Assembly (NCBI GenBank): GCA_964463485.1
Contig: CAYXDO010000128.1
Location: forward strand, 1 to 32,988
Origin: CAYXDO01 sp964463485
GTDB lineage: Bacteria > Myxococcota > Kuafuiibacteriia > Kuafuiibacteriales > Kuafuiibacteriaceae
Direction: 5' to 3'
Length of the DNA stretch: 32,988 nucleotides
Part shown: positions 25,948 through 32,804 of the stretch, in pieces
Numbering within the stretch: position 1 is the first letter of the stretch
Layout of the letters: each line of letters starts with the position of its first letter
Position numbers and translations under genes: made by a program
Notes under the pieces: model-generated
What the model was told of the DNA's origin: nothing
The model's database searches: none
What the model saw: the letters and a program-made list of their open reading frames with translations, nothing else

Positions 25948-27240
25948 CTACTTCGGCCGTCGCTTCACCTTTCCTTCCAGTGCGTCGAGCCAATAGATCG
26001 CCGAGTTATCAACACCCACCGTCGTGACGCCTTTGCCCGGCCCGCCTTCGACCAACTCCTTTGGGCCCCCATCGACCGGAGCCCTCCACAGGGAGCCCGA
26101 GGCGACTTCGAAAGGGTCGAGGTAGACCAGAGTCTCGGTCCAATAGACGTGAGTAGCGTCGGCCGCGAGGGACGACGCCCATAGGCTGACACTCGTCACT
26201 GTGTTGGATCGTGGCGGAGGCTCGATCGAAGCCCACCGCAACTCGCCTGTCGCACTCGTTCCTGTGCGTGTCGTGAAAAACACGCGACCACCATCTACCG
26301 AAAGGGGCGCTCGAATCGCCGGATCCGCGTGTACCTGCCGCAACTCGCTCGTGGTTTTGGACCATGAGCTCAAGCCGTGTGAGTCGATCGAAGTCGACGC
26401 CCAGTAAATCGACGACGTGTCGGCCGCAAGCGCGCCGCTCACGAATGTGAAGCCTAAGAGATCAAGCGCATCGAAGCGCGACGAAGGCTCCCTCGCCACG
26501 ACCTCGATAGGTCCGCCGCTCCTCGAAACTCGTCGAAGCTCGAAATCGGCGGTGCCCAGCGTCGCTTCACCCACGATGAAGGAGAGATACGCCGCAGACG
26601 AATCGACGACGAGCCCCCTGATCAGTGCACGCTCCGTTTGGCTGGCCCACAGAGTCTCCTCGGACCCGCCGTTGACGGGGATGCGAATGAGCAGGAGAGA
26701 TTCCGAGCTGATGGCCGCGAAGACGTCGCCATCACTCAGCGCAAGACGGACGCGGCCTTCGAATCTTCTACTCCGGCATCCGAAGTCGATCACCGTAGAA
26801 ACCGCCCCCGTGAGTGCTCGATGCCGAATCGGGCAGCCCGACACCCCTGTTTCGAACCAAACGACCCCCTGGGACCCCACCGCGAGGCTCAATGGAGTCA
26901 CGCCGCAAGCTAGGACCTCGGTCGCGCCTTCCGCCGGACAACTCGCCCCAGCGGGTCGCGCATCGAGCTCACCAAGCCCCGAGTCAGCGCCTGCGTCGGT
27001 ACGAATGGAGGCATCAGAGCTGGGCACCACTCCGAAATCGAGGGCGGCGGTCCCAGCATCGACCTCGAAGAAGCGGGCGTCCAGCCTTGATTGCTCGCTC
27101 GCGCCCACGCCGCTTTCCAGGACTCCGCCGTCGAAGCCGGAGTCGCCTGTCCTCGAGTCCGGGCCCAAAGCGGCCTCCGAGCCGCACGCCGCCATCAGCG
27201 CGCAGAGCGGCGTCTGGTCCAGAAACGCGCATCGCCTCAT
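25948..27240 (-). CDS. Lipoprotein with YWxx-type propeller repeats (DUF5050-like)
   Basis: A 430-aa protein from ATG 27240 with a signal peptide and lipobox ALMAAC (Cys19). Residues 20-110 are Asp/Gly/Ser/Ala-rich (linker typical of myxobacterial lipoproteins: DGGVLES, DAGADSGLGELDA). From about 120 on there are repeats of a YWTD/DUF5050-like propeller: LAVGSQGVVWFE, AADTSSIYWAS, LAADATHVYWTE and VGVDNSAIYWLD, each followed by residues like 'LWRAPVDGGPKELV'. Such proteins often serve as surface-exposed binding scaffolds. The start codon and first five or so codons lie inside a dispersed repeat (27223-27284), so the beginning may have been altered by its insertion. The frame remains open up to 27330, but that part is repeat sequence. 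Confidence 0.82.
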   Translation of the reverse strand: MRRCAFLDQTPLCALMAACGSEAALGPDSRTGDSGFDGGVLESGVGASEQSRLDARFFEVDAGTAALDFGVVPSSDASIRTDAGADSGLGELDARPAGASCPAEGATEVLACGVTPLSLAVGSQGVVWFETGVSGCPIRHRALTGAVSTVIDFGCRSRRFEGRVRLALSDGDVFAAISSESLLLIRIPVNGGSEETLWASQTERALIRGLVVDSSAAYLSFIVGEATLGTADFELRRVSRSGGPIEVVAREPSSRFDALDLLGFTFVSGALAADTSSIYWASTSIDSHGLSSWSKTTSELRQVHADPAIRAPLSVDGGRVFFTTRTGTSATGELRWASIEPPPRSNTVTSVSLWASSLAADATHVYWTETLVYLDPFEVASGSLWRAPVDGGPKELVEGGPGKGVTTVGVDNSAIYWLDALEGKVKRRPK

Positions 27241-27284
27241 ACGCCGAGTCTCGCGAAAGCCGCGGTCGCATTCCAGTCGCTTGG
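27223..27284. repeat. About 60-bp dispersed repeat, copy B
   Basis: Near-copy of 24261-24321 in the same orientation. It overlaps the first codons and immediate upstream region of the minus-strand lipoprotein gene that starts at 27240, and so replaces or supplies its 5' region. Confidence 0.9.
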
Positions 27285-27316
27285 ACAAATAACGACGAGA
27301 CTCAGAGCGCCGAGAC

Positions 27317-27388
27317 GGGACCGCAGGCAATTTGCCTGCGCCCTAAGCTCAGACTTCCACTGCGCGGCCCCCTGGGAGCGCAGCCAAG
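27317..27388. repeat. Two pieces of the dispersed hairpin repeat
   Basis: 27317-27350 reads GGGACCGCAGGCAATTTGCC and on to CTAAGCTC, with hairpin arms CGCAGGCA/TGCCTGCG. 27371-27388 (CCTGGGAGCGCAGCCAAG) is only the left half. Together with the relic at 27424-27550 these account for most of the gap 27241-27602, in which no intact gene is seen. Confidence 0.75.
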
Positions 27389-27423
27389 TGTTGACCCACT
27401 ACTCCGAATCATCGCGGCCGAGA

Positions 27424-27550
27424 TCGTCGATCCGCCGGCACCCGGCAGTTCTGGACCGTTAGACTCCCATCCGTCCGATGTCAGGCTCCCGTGCCGGCGG
27501 GCGACGCGGTGCGCCGCAAGGCGGTGTTGAGAATGGACGATGCGGAGGTC
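27424..27550 (+). pseudogene. Short relic of the 8637-9959 lipoprotein gene
   Basis: The left part (TCGTCGATCCGCCGGCACCC ... GGACCGTTAGACTCCCATCC) matches about 8853-8900, and the right part (GTCAGGCTCCCGTGCCGGCG ... TTGAGAATGGACGATGCGGA) matches about 9000-9085, with about 100 bases between them and a few more inside deleted. The frame is not maintained. It is followed directly by the 45-bp dispersed repeat. Confidence 0.8.
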
Positions 27551-27595
27551 GGGCGATGGGCCTCCCCGAGTCTTTCGCACCAACTCGTTCCGTTC
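27551..27595. repeat. 45-bp dispersed repeat, copy B
   Basis: GGGCGATGGGCCTCCCCGAG to CGTTC, matching 25863-25907 with two mismatches. It ends eight bases before the stop of the convergent minus-strand gene at 27603. Confidence 0.9.
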
Positions 27596-27602
27596 TCTCC
27601 AC

Positions 27603-28928
27603 TCACTCTCGGGCCTTCCGAAACGGCCAAATGGCCTTCCACCACGGGTTGCTGGGGAGCTGTGCAACACTCAGCCTCTGATACTGCTTCTCGTCGGGAA
27701 GCTTGAACTCGATCGGGATGGCGGGCGTTCGGACGTCGTAGTTGTAATACGTCGCCGTAGGTGGCCGCAGCCCTCCTTCATCGGTTTCCTGCAACCAATC
27801 CCGCACGACGGCCTTCGTCTCTGCGGAAGGGACTTGGTTGCAGGCTCGGTAGAGTTGGTCTACCTGCCAGCGACCCCGCCACGGCGCGATCGACAGCGTG
27901 CAGCGCTCCGGAGCCAATACTCGGTAGACGTAGATGCGTCCCGTCCGAACCGAGCTCGCCAAATCGGCCACGCAATTGCGCTGAAGGATGCCTTCGTCGA
28001 TCAATTGAGTGATGTCCGTGATGGGTTCGATGGCGTCCGTGCCCGAGAGAGGCGGGGCTGGAAAACGCGCGACACCATACCTCCGTCGCCTCGAGACAGC
28101 CTCCGCGATGGTGAGCTGAAGCTGGTGGAACCGATCCAACGAATCGACCGCCGGTAGGTTGCCTTGCGGTTGATATTGCGCGTAGTCGCGGACCAACTGG
28201 CGAAGCCCGCGCGCGAGGTGAGGCCTCTCGACGTTGATCTCACAAGCCTCGGCCAGAAAGCTCGCCGTGAAAGAGGGCAGCAACTCGGGATCTCGCACCA
28301 ACCCGATCACCTCCGGGTTCACTCGTGGCACGTGAGCCAAGAGCTTCAGCACCTTTGGATCCCCAAGCTGAAGGATCTCGCGCAACCGATGGATCTCTCG
28401 AACTCGCAGCGCCGAGTGAGAGACTCGCTCGAGGATGCGAACCGCGCCGCGTGTGGCCGGGAAGCCCAACCAACCAGCGATCTCGACTCGCTTCTTGACC
28501 GACATCTTGGGACCTTGAATCGCCATCTCCTCGAAGGGGCGTCCCCCAATCACGTCTCCGACCGTGATCGCGAAGGCCAGGGAGGGCGCGGAGGAGACCA
28601 ACTCCACCGCACGCTTCTCCTGCCAAGTGAGTTTCAGGATACCGAAGGCGTACTCGGGAAAATGGACCACGGCCTGACCCACATCCGGTGGGATCGCGGA
28701 GAGCAGCTGGGCGCAGGGATCGCGGCTGCGTTCCGGACCGAAACGAGCCATTCGTTCGATCTCGACCATACCGATCTTCGACCGCCACGGGAGCCACGAA
28801 GCCCAGTCCATTCGGCCAACCCACGCACCCGGATCGGGCCAACCGCGCAGCGCCGCCATTCGGCCGTCTTTCATCGGCGAAAACAGCCTTCCGTCTGTGT
28901 AGAGCAGACTCTTGTCGAGAAGAGCCAT
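27603..28928 (-). CDS. PcfJ-like domain protein
   Basis: A 441-aa soluble protein. The C-terminal third contains the PcfJ-like signature: ITDITQLIDEGILQRNCVAD (position normally 'L..EG..m.HCV'), RTGRIYVYRVLAPERCTLSI and WQVDQLYRACNQVPSAETKAVVRDWL. The usual HCV is NCV here. PcfJ is known from conjugative plasmids and phages, but its biochemical role is not established; chromosomal myxobacterial copies exist in accessory regions. The N-terminal half is alpha-helical without a motif I recognise. The start ATG 28928 is fixed by a strong AAGGAG five bases upstream; the longer open frame to 29036 is unnecessary. No signal peptide or membrane segment, so it should be cytoplasmic. It is divergent from the 29327 gene. 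Confidence 0.72.
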   Translation of the reverse strand: MALLDKSLLYTDGRLFSPMKDGRMAALRGWPDPGAWVGRMDWASWLPWRSKIGMVEIERMARFGPERSRDPCAQLLSAIPPDVGQAVVHFPEYAFGILKLTWQEKRAVELVSSAPSLAFAITVGDVIGGRPFEEMAIQGPKMSVKKRVEIAGWLGFPATRGAVRILERVSHSALRVREIHRLREILQLGDPKVLKLLAHVPRVNPEVIGLVRDPELLPSFTASFLAEACEINVERPHLARGLRQLVRDYAQYQPQGNLPAVDSLDRFHQLQLTIAEAVSRRRRYGVARFPAPPLSGTDAIEPITDITQLIDEGILQRNCVADLASSVRTGRIYVYRVLAPERCTLSIAPWRGRWQVDQLYRACNQVPSAETKAVVRDWLQETDEGGLRPPTATYYNYDVRTPAIPIEFKLPDEKQYQRLSVAQLPSNPWWKAIWPFRKARE

Positions 28929-28933
28929 GAGGA

Positions 28934-28939
28934 CTCCTT
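28934..28939 (-). promoter_or_regulatory. Strong ribosome-binding site of the PcfJ-like gene
   Basis: AAGGAG on the minus strand, five bases before ATG 28928; it decides the start of this gene against the upstream in-frame starts. Confidence 0.8.
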
Positions 28940-29326
28940 CGACGCCCCGCCGGGCGCCGCGCACGGGTGACCAGAAACGACTCATCTCTGCAAGGGCCGG
29001 GCCCTCGCAGAACGTCGGGGTCGGCGGCCGAAGCAACAGAATTTGTCACCCCAAGCGACAGCGACCGTCGCATCGACTTACGAGGGAACCGGGCTTGTGG
29101 CCGGAGACTCCAGAAATTGTCACCTGACGACTTCGCGAAGATCCGTTTCCGCCTGGCACGTCGGAAGTCAGTCTAAGTCTAAGTTCTGCGCGACCGGTCG
29201 TGGGCGTCTCTACCGTTCGACGAGTCGATGCGGAGTAGAGCCGAGGGCTGAACGCTCATGATTCGGACCGCAGCTCCGTAGCTGTCGCGAGTGTCTTTCC
29301 CGGCTACGTTCGGGTAACCTTCGCTC
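28940..29326. other. Divergent intergenic region with a paired direct motif
   Basis: No gene is supported in this roughly 390-base stretch between divergent genes. AGAATTTGTCACC near 29038 and AGAAATTGTCACC near 29112 form a direct pair about 74 bases apart, possible protein-binding sites. TCTAAG is repeated around 29172. No clear sigma-70 promoter is visible. Confidence 0.4.
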
Positions 29327-31603
29327 GTGCGTATTCCTCCAGGCGGCGGCTCGGGCTCCCAAGGACCCGCGCGGGGAAGTGAGGAGAAGGACAGGACCCT
29401 CACGCGACGCACCGTGAAAGGGGCCGCTGGCGGCCTGGCTGGCGTCGACTACGAAGAGGAACGAAAGCCCGATCCGAACGCCAAAGCCGAAGGAAAGGAC
29501 GGCTCGAAGGCCAGCCGAAGGAGTCACCGCGGCGAAAAAGCCCGAGAAGCCCAGGCCAACGCTACCGTGGACGACCGCGCCAAGGCCGACGGCGCCGACC
29601 CCGGCGTCGCGGTCACCAGCCAGGTCGAGGAGAGCGTCGAAGCTCGCGCGGCCCGGCGCAAACATCACAAGAGCGCTGGGTTGGATCAGGTTCGTGCGGC
29701 GCTCGCGGATCGCGACGAGTCCGAGGATGAGGAGCGACGGGACTCCGACGACGACGAGCTCGTGGAGACCTTCGCCGACGATGGCGTCGATGAAGACAGG
29801 CGCTCGGGACTGGCCGACGATCGAAGCCTCTCGGAGCCGGGGGATTTATCGGTCCGAGATCCCGCCGAGATCGAGCGTCGCTTCAAGAACCCCGTTGTCT
29901 ACGCCAAACACGCGATGATTTTGGCGGAGGCCTATCGGCGTTCGACCGGAGCCACGCGAGCTGAAGGGATCGATTACCTCGCCCGTTTGATGCTCGCGCC
30001 CCATGATCGTGGGTTGTCTCGGGCTGCTTTGCGCGAGCTCGGACCCACGACCGGGATCCTCGATATCTACCCGCTGGAAGTCGTCGCGCACGTCCTCGTT
30101 CAATATCCGGGATATCTGCCGAAGGCGGGCTTCGGCACCCTCGTTCGGCGCGTGGACGAGACCGCTCGGGAGCTCGTCACGGACACACTCACACCGCTCT
30201 TGCTCGAATACTCACCCGACTTGAAGATCCGTGCCTTCGCGCTCGTCGGCGGCGGACGCCCCGGATACAAGCTCGAGCCTGGTGAGTCTGCCGGGCAGCA
30301 CTTTCTCGGCTTCGACTCTCCCGGGAGGTTCGAGATCATGATTTCGGGGGCCACGCGAGCCGGCTACACGGTGATCGACCGGCTCCACGTGCGGGTGACT
30401 CGCGCCAAAGGCGACGATCGCCCGGAGCCCAGCCAGGAGGAGGAGCGTCCGGGTGCCCCGACCGGCGTCGACGAATGGCCGAAGCCTGTGATTCGGCAAC
30501 TCAGCGCCGAAGAAGCGCTCGGCGAGGTCGACACGGCGCCGGCCAAGCGGGCGATCTTGGGTCCGCGGGACTTGGCGCCGCTCCCCAGAGCTCTGCAGGT
30601 CGCCGCGGGTCCGGCGATTCAGCTCCCGTCAGCAGAGCAGTTGCCGGACGTCTCTGACTTGGTACTGTCCGTAGGACCTCTCACCTCCAAGGTGTCCGCT
30701 CCGATCGAGGCCAAGCCGGCAAACGCGAAATCATCGCCAGAGCAACCACGGCCCCAACTCCGAAAGTCGGACGACCCAGCGACGAGTCCGGGCGCGAGAC
30801 GCTCTCCACGCCCCGAAGGCACCAAGCCACCCCATAGGACCGAGAGAGAAGCCAAAGGGGAGAGTCCGAGCTTCGCCGTCGCGAAGCCCGAGAGTAGCAG
30901 GCCTCAGAGTCCGAAGGAGAGTGCTAGGGCCGAAAGTCCGAAAGCGGAGGGCGCCAAACTGCAGAGCCCGAGAGGGGAGGGGAGCAGGGTCGAAGGCCGG
31001 GGGACGAGTCCGAAGTCGGAGGGTCCGAAGTCGGAGGGTCCGAAGTCGGAGGGTCCGACGTCGGAGAGTCCGAAGTCGGAGAGTCCGAAGTCGGAGAGTC
31101 AGAGGAGGTTGGAGCCCCATGCGATCGAGCCACGTCGCTCGCAGCCTCCAGAGCCAGCGTCACGCCGGATCGCGCCCGAGTCGGCGGCCGAATCGCCTCG
31201 CGTCCCCACGCGCAGAGCTCGAGCCTCGAACCCAGAGAGCGCCGGCCCGACTCGCTCCGCGGAGCTCGAAACAGAGGAGCTCGCCATCGGACCCGGCGCG
31301 TACGCCGCGAAGGTCGGCGCACCCATCGACGATGAGGAGACTTCGGCCGGTGCCGAGCCGAGTCCTGTGGTCGGCCTGATCGACGATGGAGAGACTGAAG
31401 CGCTCAGTCGGTCGGCGCTCCTGGCCGTCGTTCGAGAGGTCCGAGGCTCTGCGGCCGCAGCAGCCATCGCCAACGAGCCACCCACCCAGCCGGTTCGCCC
31501 ACCTGCCGCGCTCGCCGAGCTCGATGCCCCTACTGAGGCAATCGACCGGTCGAGTATCGAGGACATCATTCGATCGGTGCGTCCGAAGAGAGAAGATCGC
31601 TGA
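29327..31603 (+). CDS. Large protein of unknown function with low-complexity, charged segments
   Basis: A 758-aa protein from GTG 29327 without signal peptide or membrane segment. Residues 1-180 are highly charged (Glu/Asp/Arg/Lys, e.g. RDESEDEERRDSDDDELVE) with TRRTVKGAAGGLAGVDYEEE near the start. Residues about 185-365 appear folded: a helical part (NPVVYAKHAMILAEAYRRST) and a beta part ending GRFEIMISGATRAGYTVIDR. Residues about 370-700 are disordered and include a KSEGP/KSESP array at about 561-593 from a 15-bp tandem repeat. The C-terminus has two short acidic motifs (PIDDEET, LIDDGET) and ends in TEAIDRSSIEDIIRSVRPKR. I do not recognise the family. It ends 14 bases from the truncated integrase on the other strand. 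Confidence 0.7.
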   Translation: MRIPPGGGSGSQGPARGSEEKDRTLTRRTVKGAAGGLAGVDYEEERKPDPNAKAEGKDGSKASRRSHRGEKAREAQANATVDDRAKADGADPGVAVTSQVEESVEARAARRKHHKSAGLDQVRAALADRDESEDEERRDSDDDELVETFADDGVDEDRRSGLADDRSLSEPGDLSVRDPAEIERRFKNPVVYAKHAMILAEAYRRSTGATRAEGIDYLARLMLAPHDRGLSRAALRELGPTTGILDIYPLEVVAHVLVQYPGYLPKAGFGTLVRRVDETARELVTDTLTPLLLEYSPDLKIRAFALVGGGRPGYKLEPGESAGQHFLGFDSPGRFEIMISGATRAGYTVIDRLHVRVTRAKGDDRPEPSQEEERPGAPTGVDEWPKPVIRQLSAEEALGEVDTAPAKRAILGPRDLAPLPRALQVAAGPAIQLPSAEQLPDVSDLVLSVGPLTSKVSAPIEAKPANAKSSPEQPRPQLRKSDDPATSPGARRSPRPEGTKPPHRTEREAKGESPSFAVAKPESSRPQSPKESARAESPKAEGAKLQSPRGEGSRVEGRGTSPKSEGPKSEGPKSEGPTSESPKSESPKSESQRRLEPHAIEPRRSQPPEPASRRIAPESAAESPRVPTRRARASNPESAGPTRSAELETEELAIGPGAYAAKVGAPIDDEETSAGAEPSPVVGLIDDGETEALSRSALLAVVREVRGSAAAAAIANEPPTQPVRPPAALAELDAPTEAIDRSSIEDIIRSVRPKREDR
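31007..31105 (+). repeat. 15-bp in-frame tandem repeat (6.6 units)
   Basis: Units of the type GGTCCGAAGTCGGAG or AGTCCGAAGTCGGAG; one unit has GACGTCGG. They encode the pentapeptide SPKSE/GPKSE, and because 15 is a multiple of three, copy-number changes would keep the frame. Confidence 0.92.
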
Positions 31604-31617
31604 GAAAGCTCCGAAAC

Positions 31618-32013
31618 TCATGCCGTGCCCGTTCCCGTGCCGCGCCGTGCGGTCGTGAGCAGCGCTCGGTACTTCGGTAAATCAACGGCTTTGAGCAACC
31701 TCATCACCTCGCTGACGCTCAGGATGTCGGGAAGCGGACTTCGAACCTTCGGAAATACGAGCCGTCGGGTGACTTCGGGTCGCTCGAGCGTCACTTCGTA
31801 GAGGAACTTGAGGCTCGCGACGAACACCTTGAGGCGCTGGGACCCATCCCATCGCCTCGAAGCAGATAGAAGAAAGCACTGCACCTCGACCTCGCCCAGA
31901 GTCTCGGGTGGCCGCGTGCAATGAACCGCGAACCGTTTGGCGCAGTATAGGTACGAGTTCTTTGTCTCCGGGCTCGTCAGATCTGCTGACATCTTCTCGC
32001 GCAGCTTTCCCAT
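31618..32013 (-). pseudogene. Truncated tyrosine recombinase (integrase N-terminal domain only)
   Basis: 131 residues from ATG 32013 (AGGA five bases upstream; TTG 32040 is an alternative). The sequence TKNSYLYCAKRFAVH ... GEVEVQCFLLS ... RLKVFVASLKFLYEVTL is a SAM-like core-binding domain of phage-type integrases, and PLPDILSVSEVMRLLKAVDL ... KYRALLTTA is the usual beginning of the catalytic domain. In full-length enzymes a 'YGxGLRVSE' segment with the first catalytic Arg follows; here it is replaced by RRGTGTGTA and a stop. All R-H-R-Y catalytic residues are missing, so it cannot recombine DNA by itself. The replaced end (GGCACGGGAACGGGCACGG) resembles the GC-rich repeat family of this window. 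Confidence 0.85.
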
Positions 32014-32156
32014 TCGTTCCTCACTTTCGTTGTTTTGCAACTCCGAGAATGCCGAACGAATGGGGAGCGCGCATCGGAATTTGTTTTGGAGAGGTAAGCT
32101 CTCCTCGACCTCTCATGTCCAAGAGGTTCGTCCAAGAGGCTCCGGCGCCCGAAGGT

Positions 32157-32189
32157 TCGGGGCGGTCGAGGTTTGAACGACCGCCCCGA
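32157..32189 (-). terminator. Strong hairpin after the four-helix-bundle gene
   Basis: TCGGGGCGGTCG (32157-32168) and CGACCGCCCCGA (32178-32189) form a perfect 12-bp stem with a 9-base loop, starting 5 bases after the stop of the minus-strand gene at 32195. There is no T-run on the minus strand, so it may act as a transcript-end stabiliser or Rho-type terminator. Confidence 0.6.
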
Positions 32190-32194
32190 GCCCA

Positions 32195-32539
32195 TCACCT
32201 GACCGGGTTCAGCAAGCGATACGTCTTTGCGAGAACCGCATCGAGCTTCTCGTCGGGCGCCACGATTTCGGCCTCGCCGACGTAGCCCCATGCGCAAGCC
32301 GTCAGGAGCGCCGCCCGGCTCTCGTTTGCGGACCCGGACGCGGTGTTGAGCCGGGCCCTGCGGTTGCCAGGGTCGCTGCCGATCGCCTCTCCGAGGTTGA
32401 GCGCCATCGAAGTCGCGGCATCTCGAAGTTGTTCGGCGAGGTTCTTGTCGTGAGCTCTGATTTTCGGGATGAGGGGTCTGATGAGTCGAATCGCCCCGAG
32501 GGCGTCGTCGAGAGCGGTGAGTCGGTGGGGAGATCGCAT
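32195..32539 (-). CDS. Four-helix-bundle protein (23S rRNA-intervening-sequence family)
   Basis: A 114-aa helical protein. DDALGAIRLIRPLIPKIRAH, DKNLAEQLRDAATSMALNLG, EAIGSDPGNRRARLNTASGS and ANESRAALLTACAWGYV give the typical four helices and the SxxNLGEG-like turn of the TIGR02436/PF05635 family. These proteins are encoded in 23S rRNA intervening sequences of some bacteria and often as free-standing accessory genes; their function is unknown. ATG 32539 is the likely start (GTG 32554 also possible). The first codons form one arm of a perfect 23-bp inverted repeat whose other arm lies upstream, so the start codon falls in the loop of a potential mRNA hairpin. A strong hairpin follows the stop. 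Confidence 0.85.
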   Translation of the reverse strand: MRSPHRLTALDDALGAIRLIRPLIPKIRAHDKNLAEQLRDAATSMALNLGEAIGSDPGNRRARLNTASGSANESRAALLTACAWGYVGEAEIVAPDEKLDAVLAKTYRLLNPVR

Positions 32540-32599
32540 GCCCTTTCTCGGCACGCGAGGTGCGCCACAGGGGGCAGCGATCTCCCCACCGACTCACCG
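32515..32599. repeat. Perfect 23-bp inverted repeat around a start codon
   Basis: Arms at 32515-32537 and 32577-32599 are exact reverse complements (GTGAGTCGGTGGGGAGATCG lies within the left arm), separated by 39 bases. The loop includes ATG 32539 and further weak pairings (TGCCC/GGGCA next to the arms, GCAC/GTGC near the centre). Confidence 0.95.
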
Positions 32600-32804
32600 T
32601 CCGACTGGCCTGGAGCGACGACGGCCGACTCGATCTCACGAAGTCGCAGCCGACCCAACCTGGCCCTGAACCGAGAACGCGGATAGGAGCACGGAAACAA
32701 CGACTCAGGCTCGACAAGGTCACCCGCGTCCTCGACTCGACCCCCGGAAATCGCTGCGAGACGCTGCTCCCGACCGCCGCGTTCGGACATAGCCGGCGAC
32801 TCGT

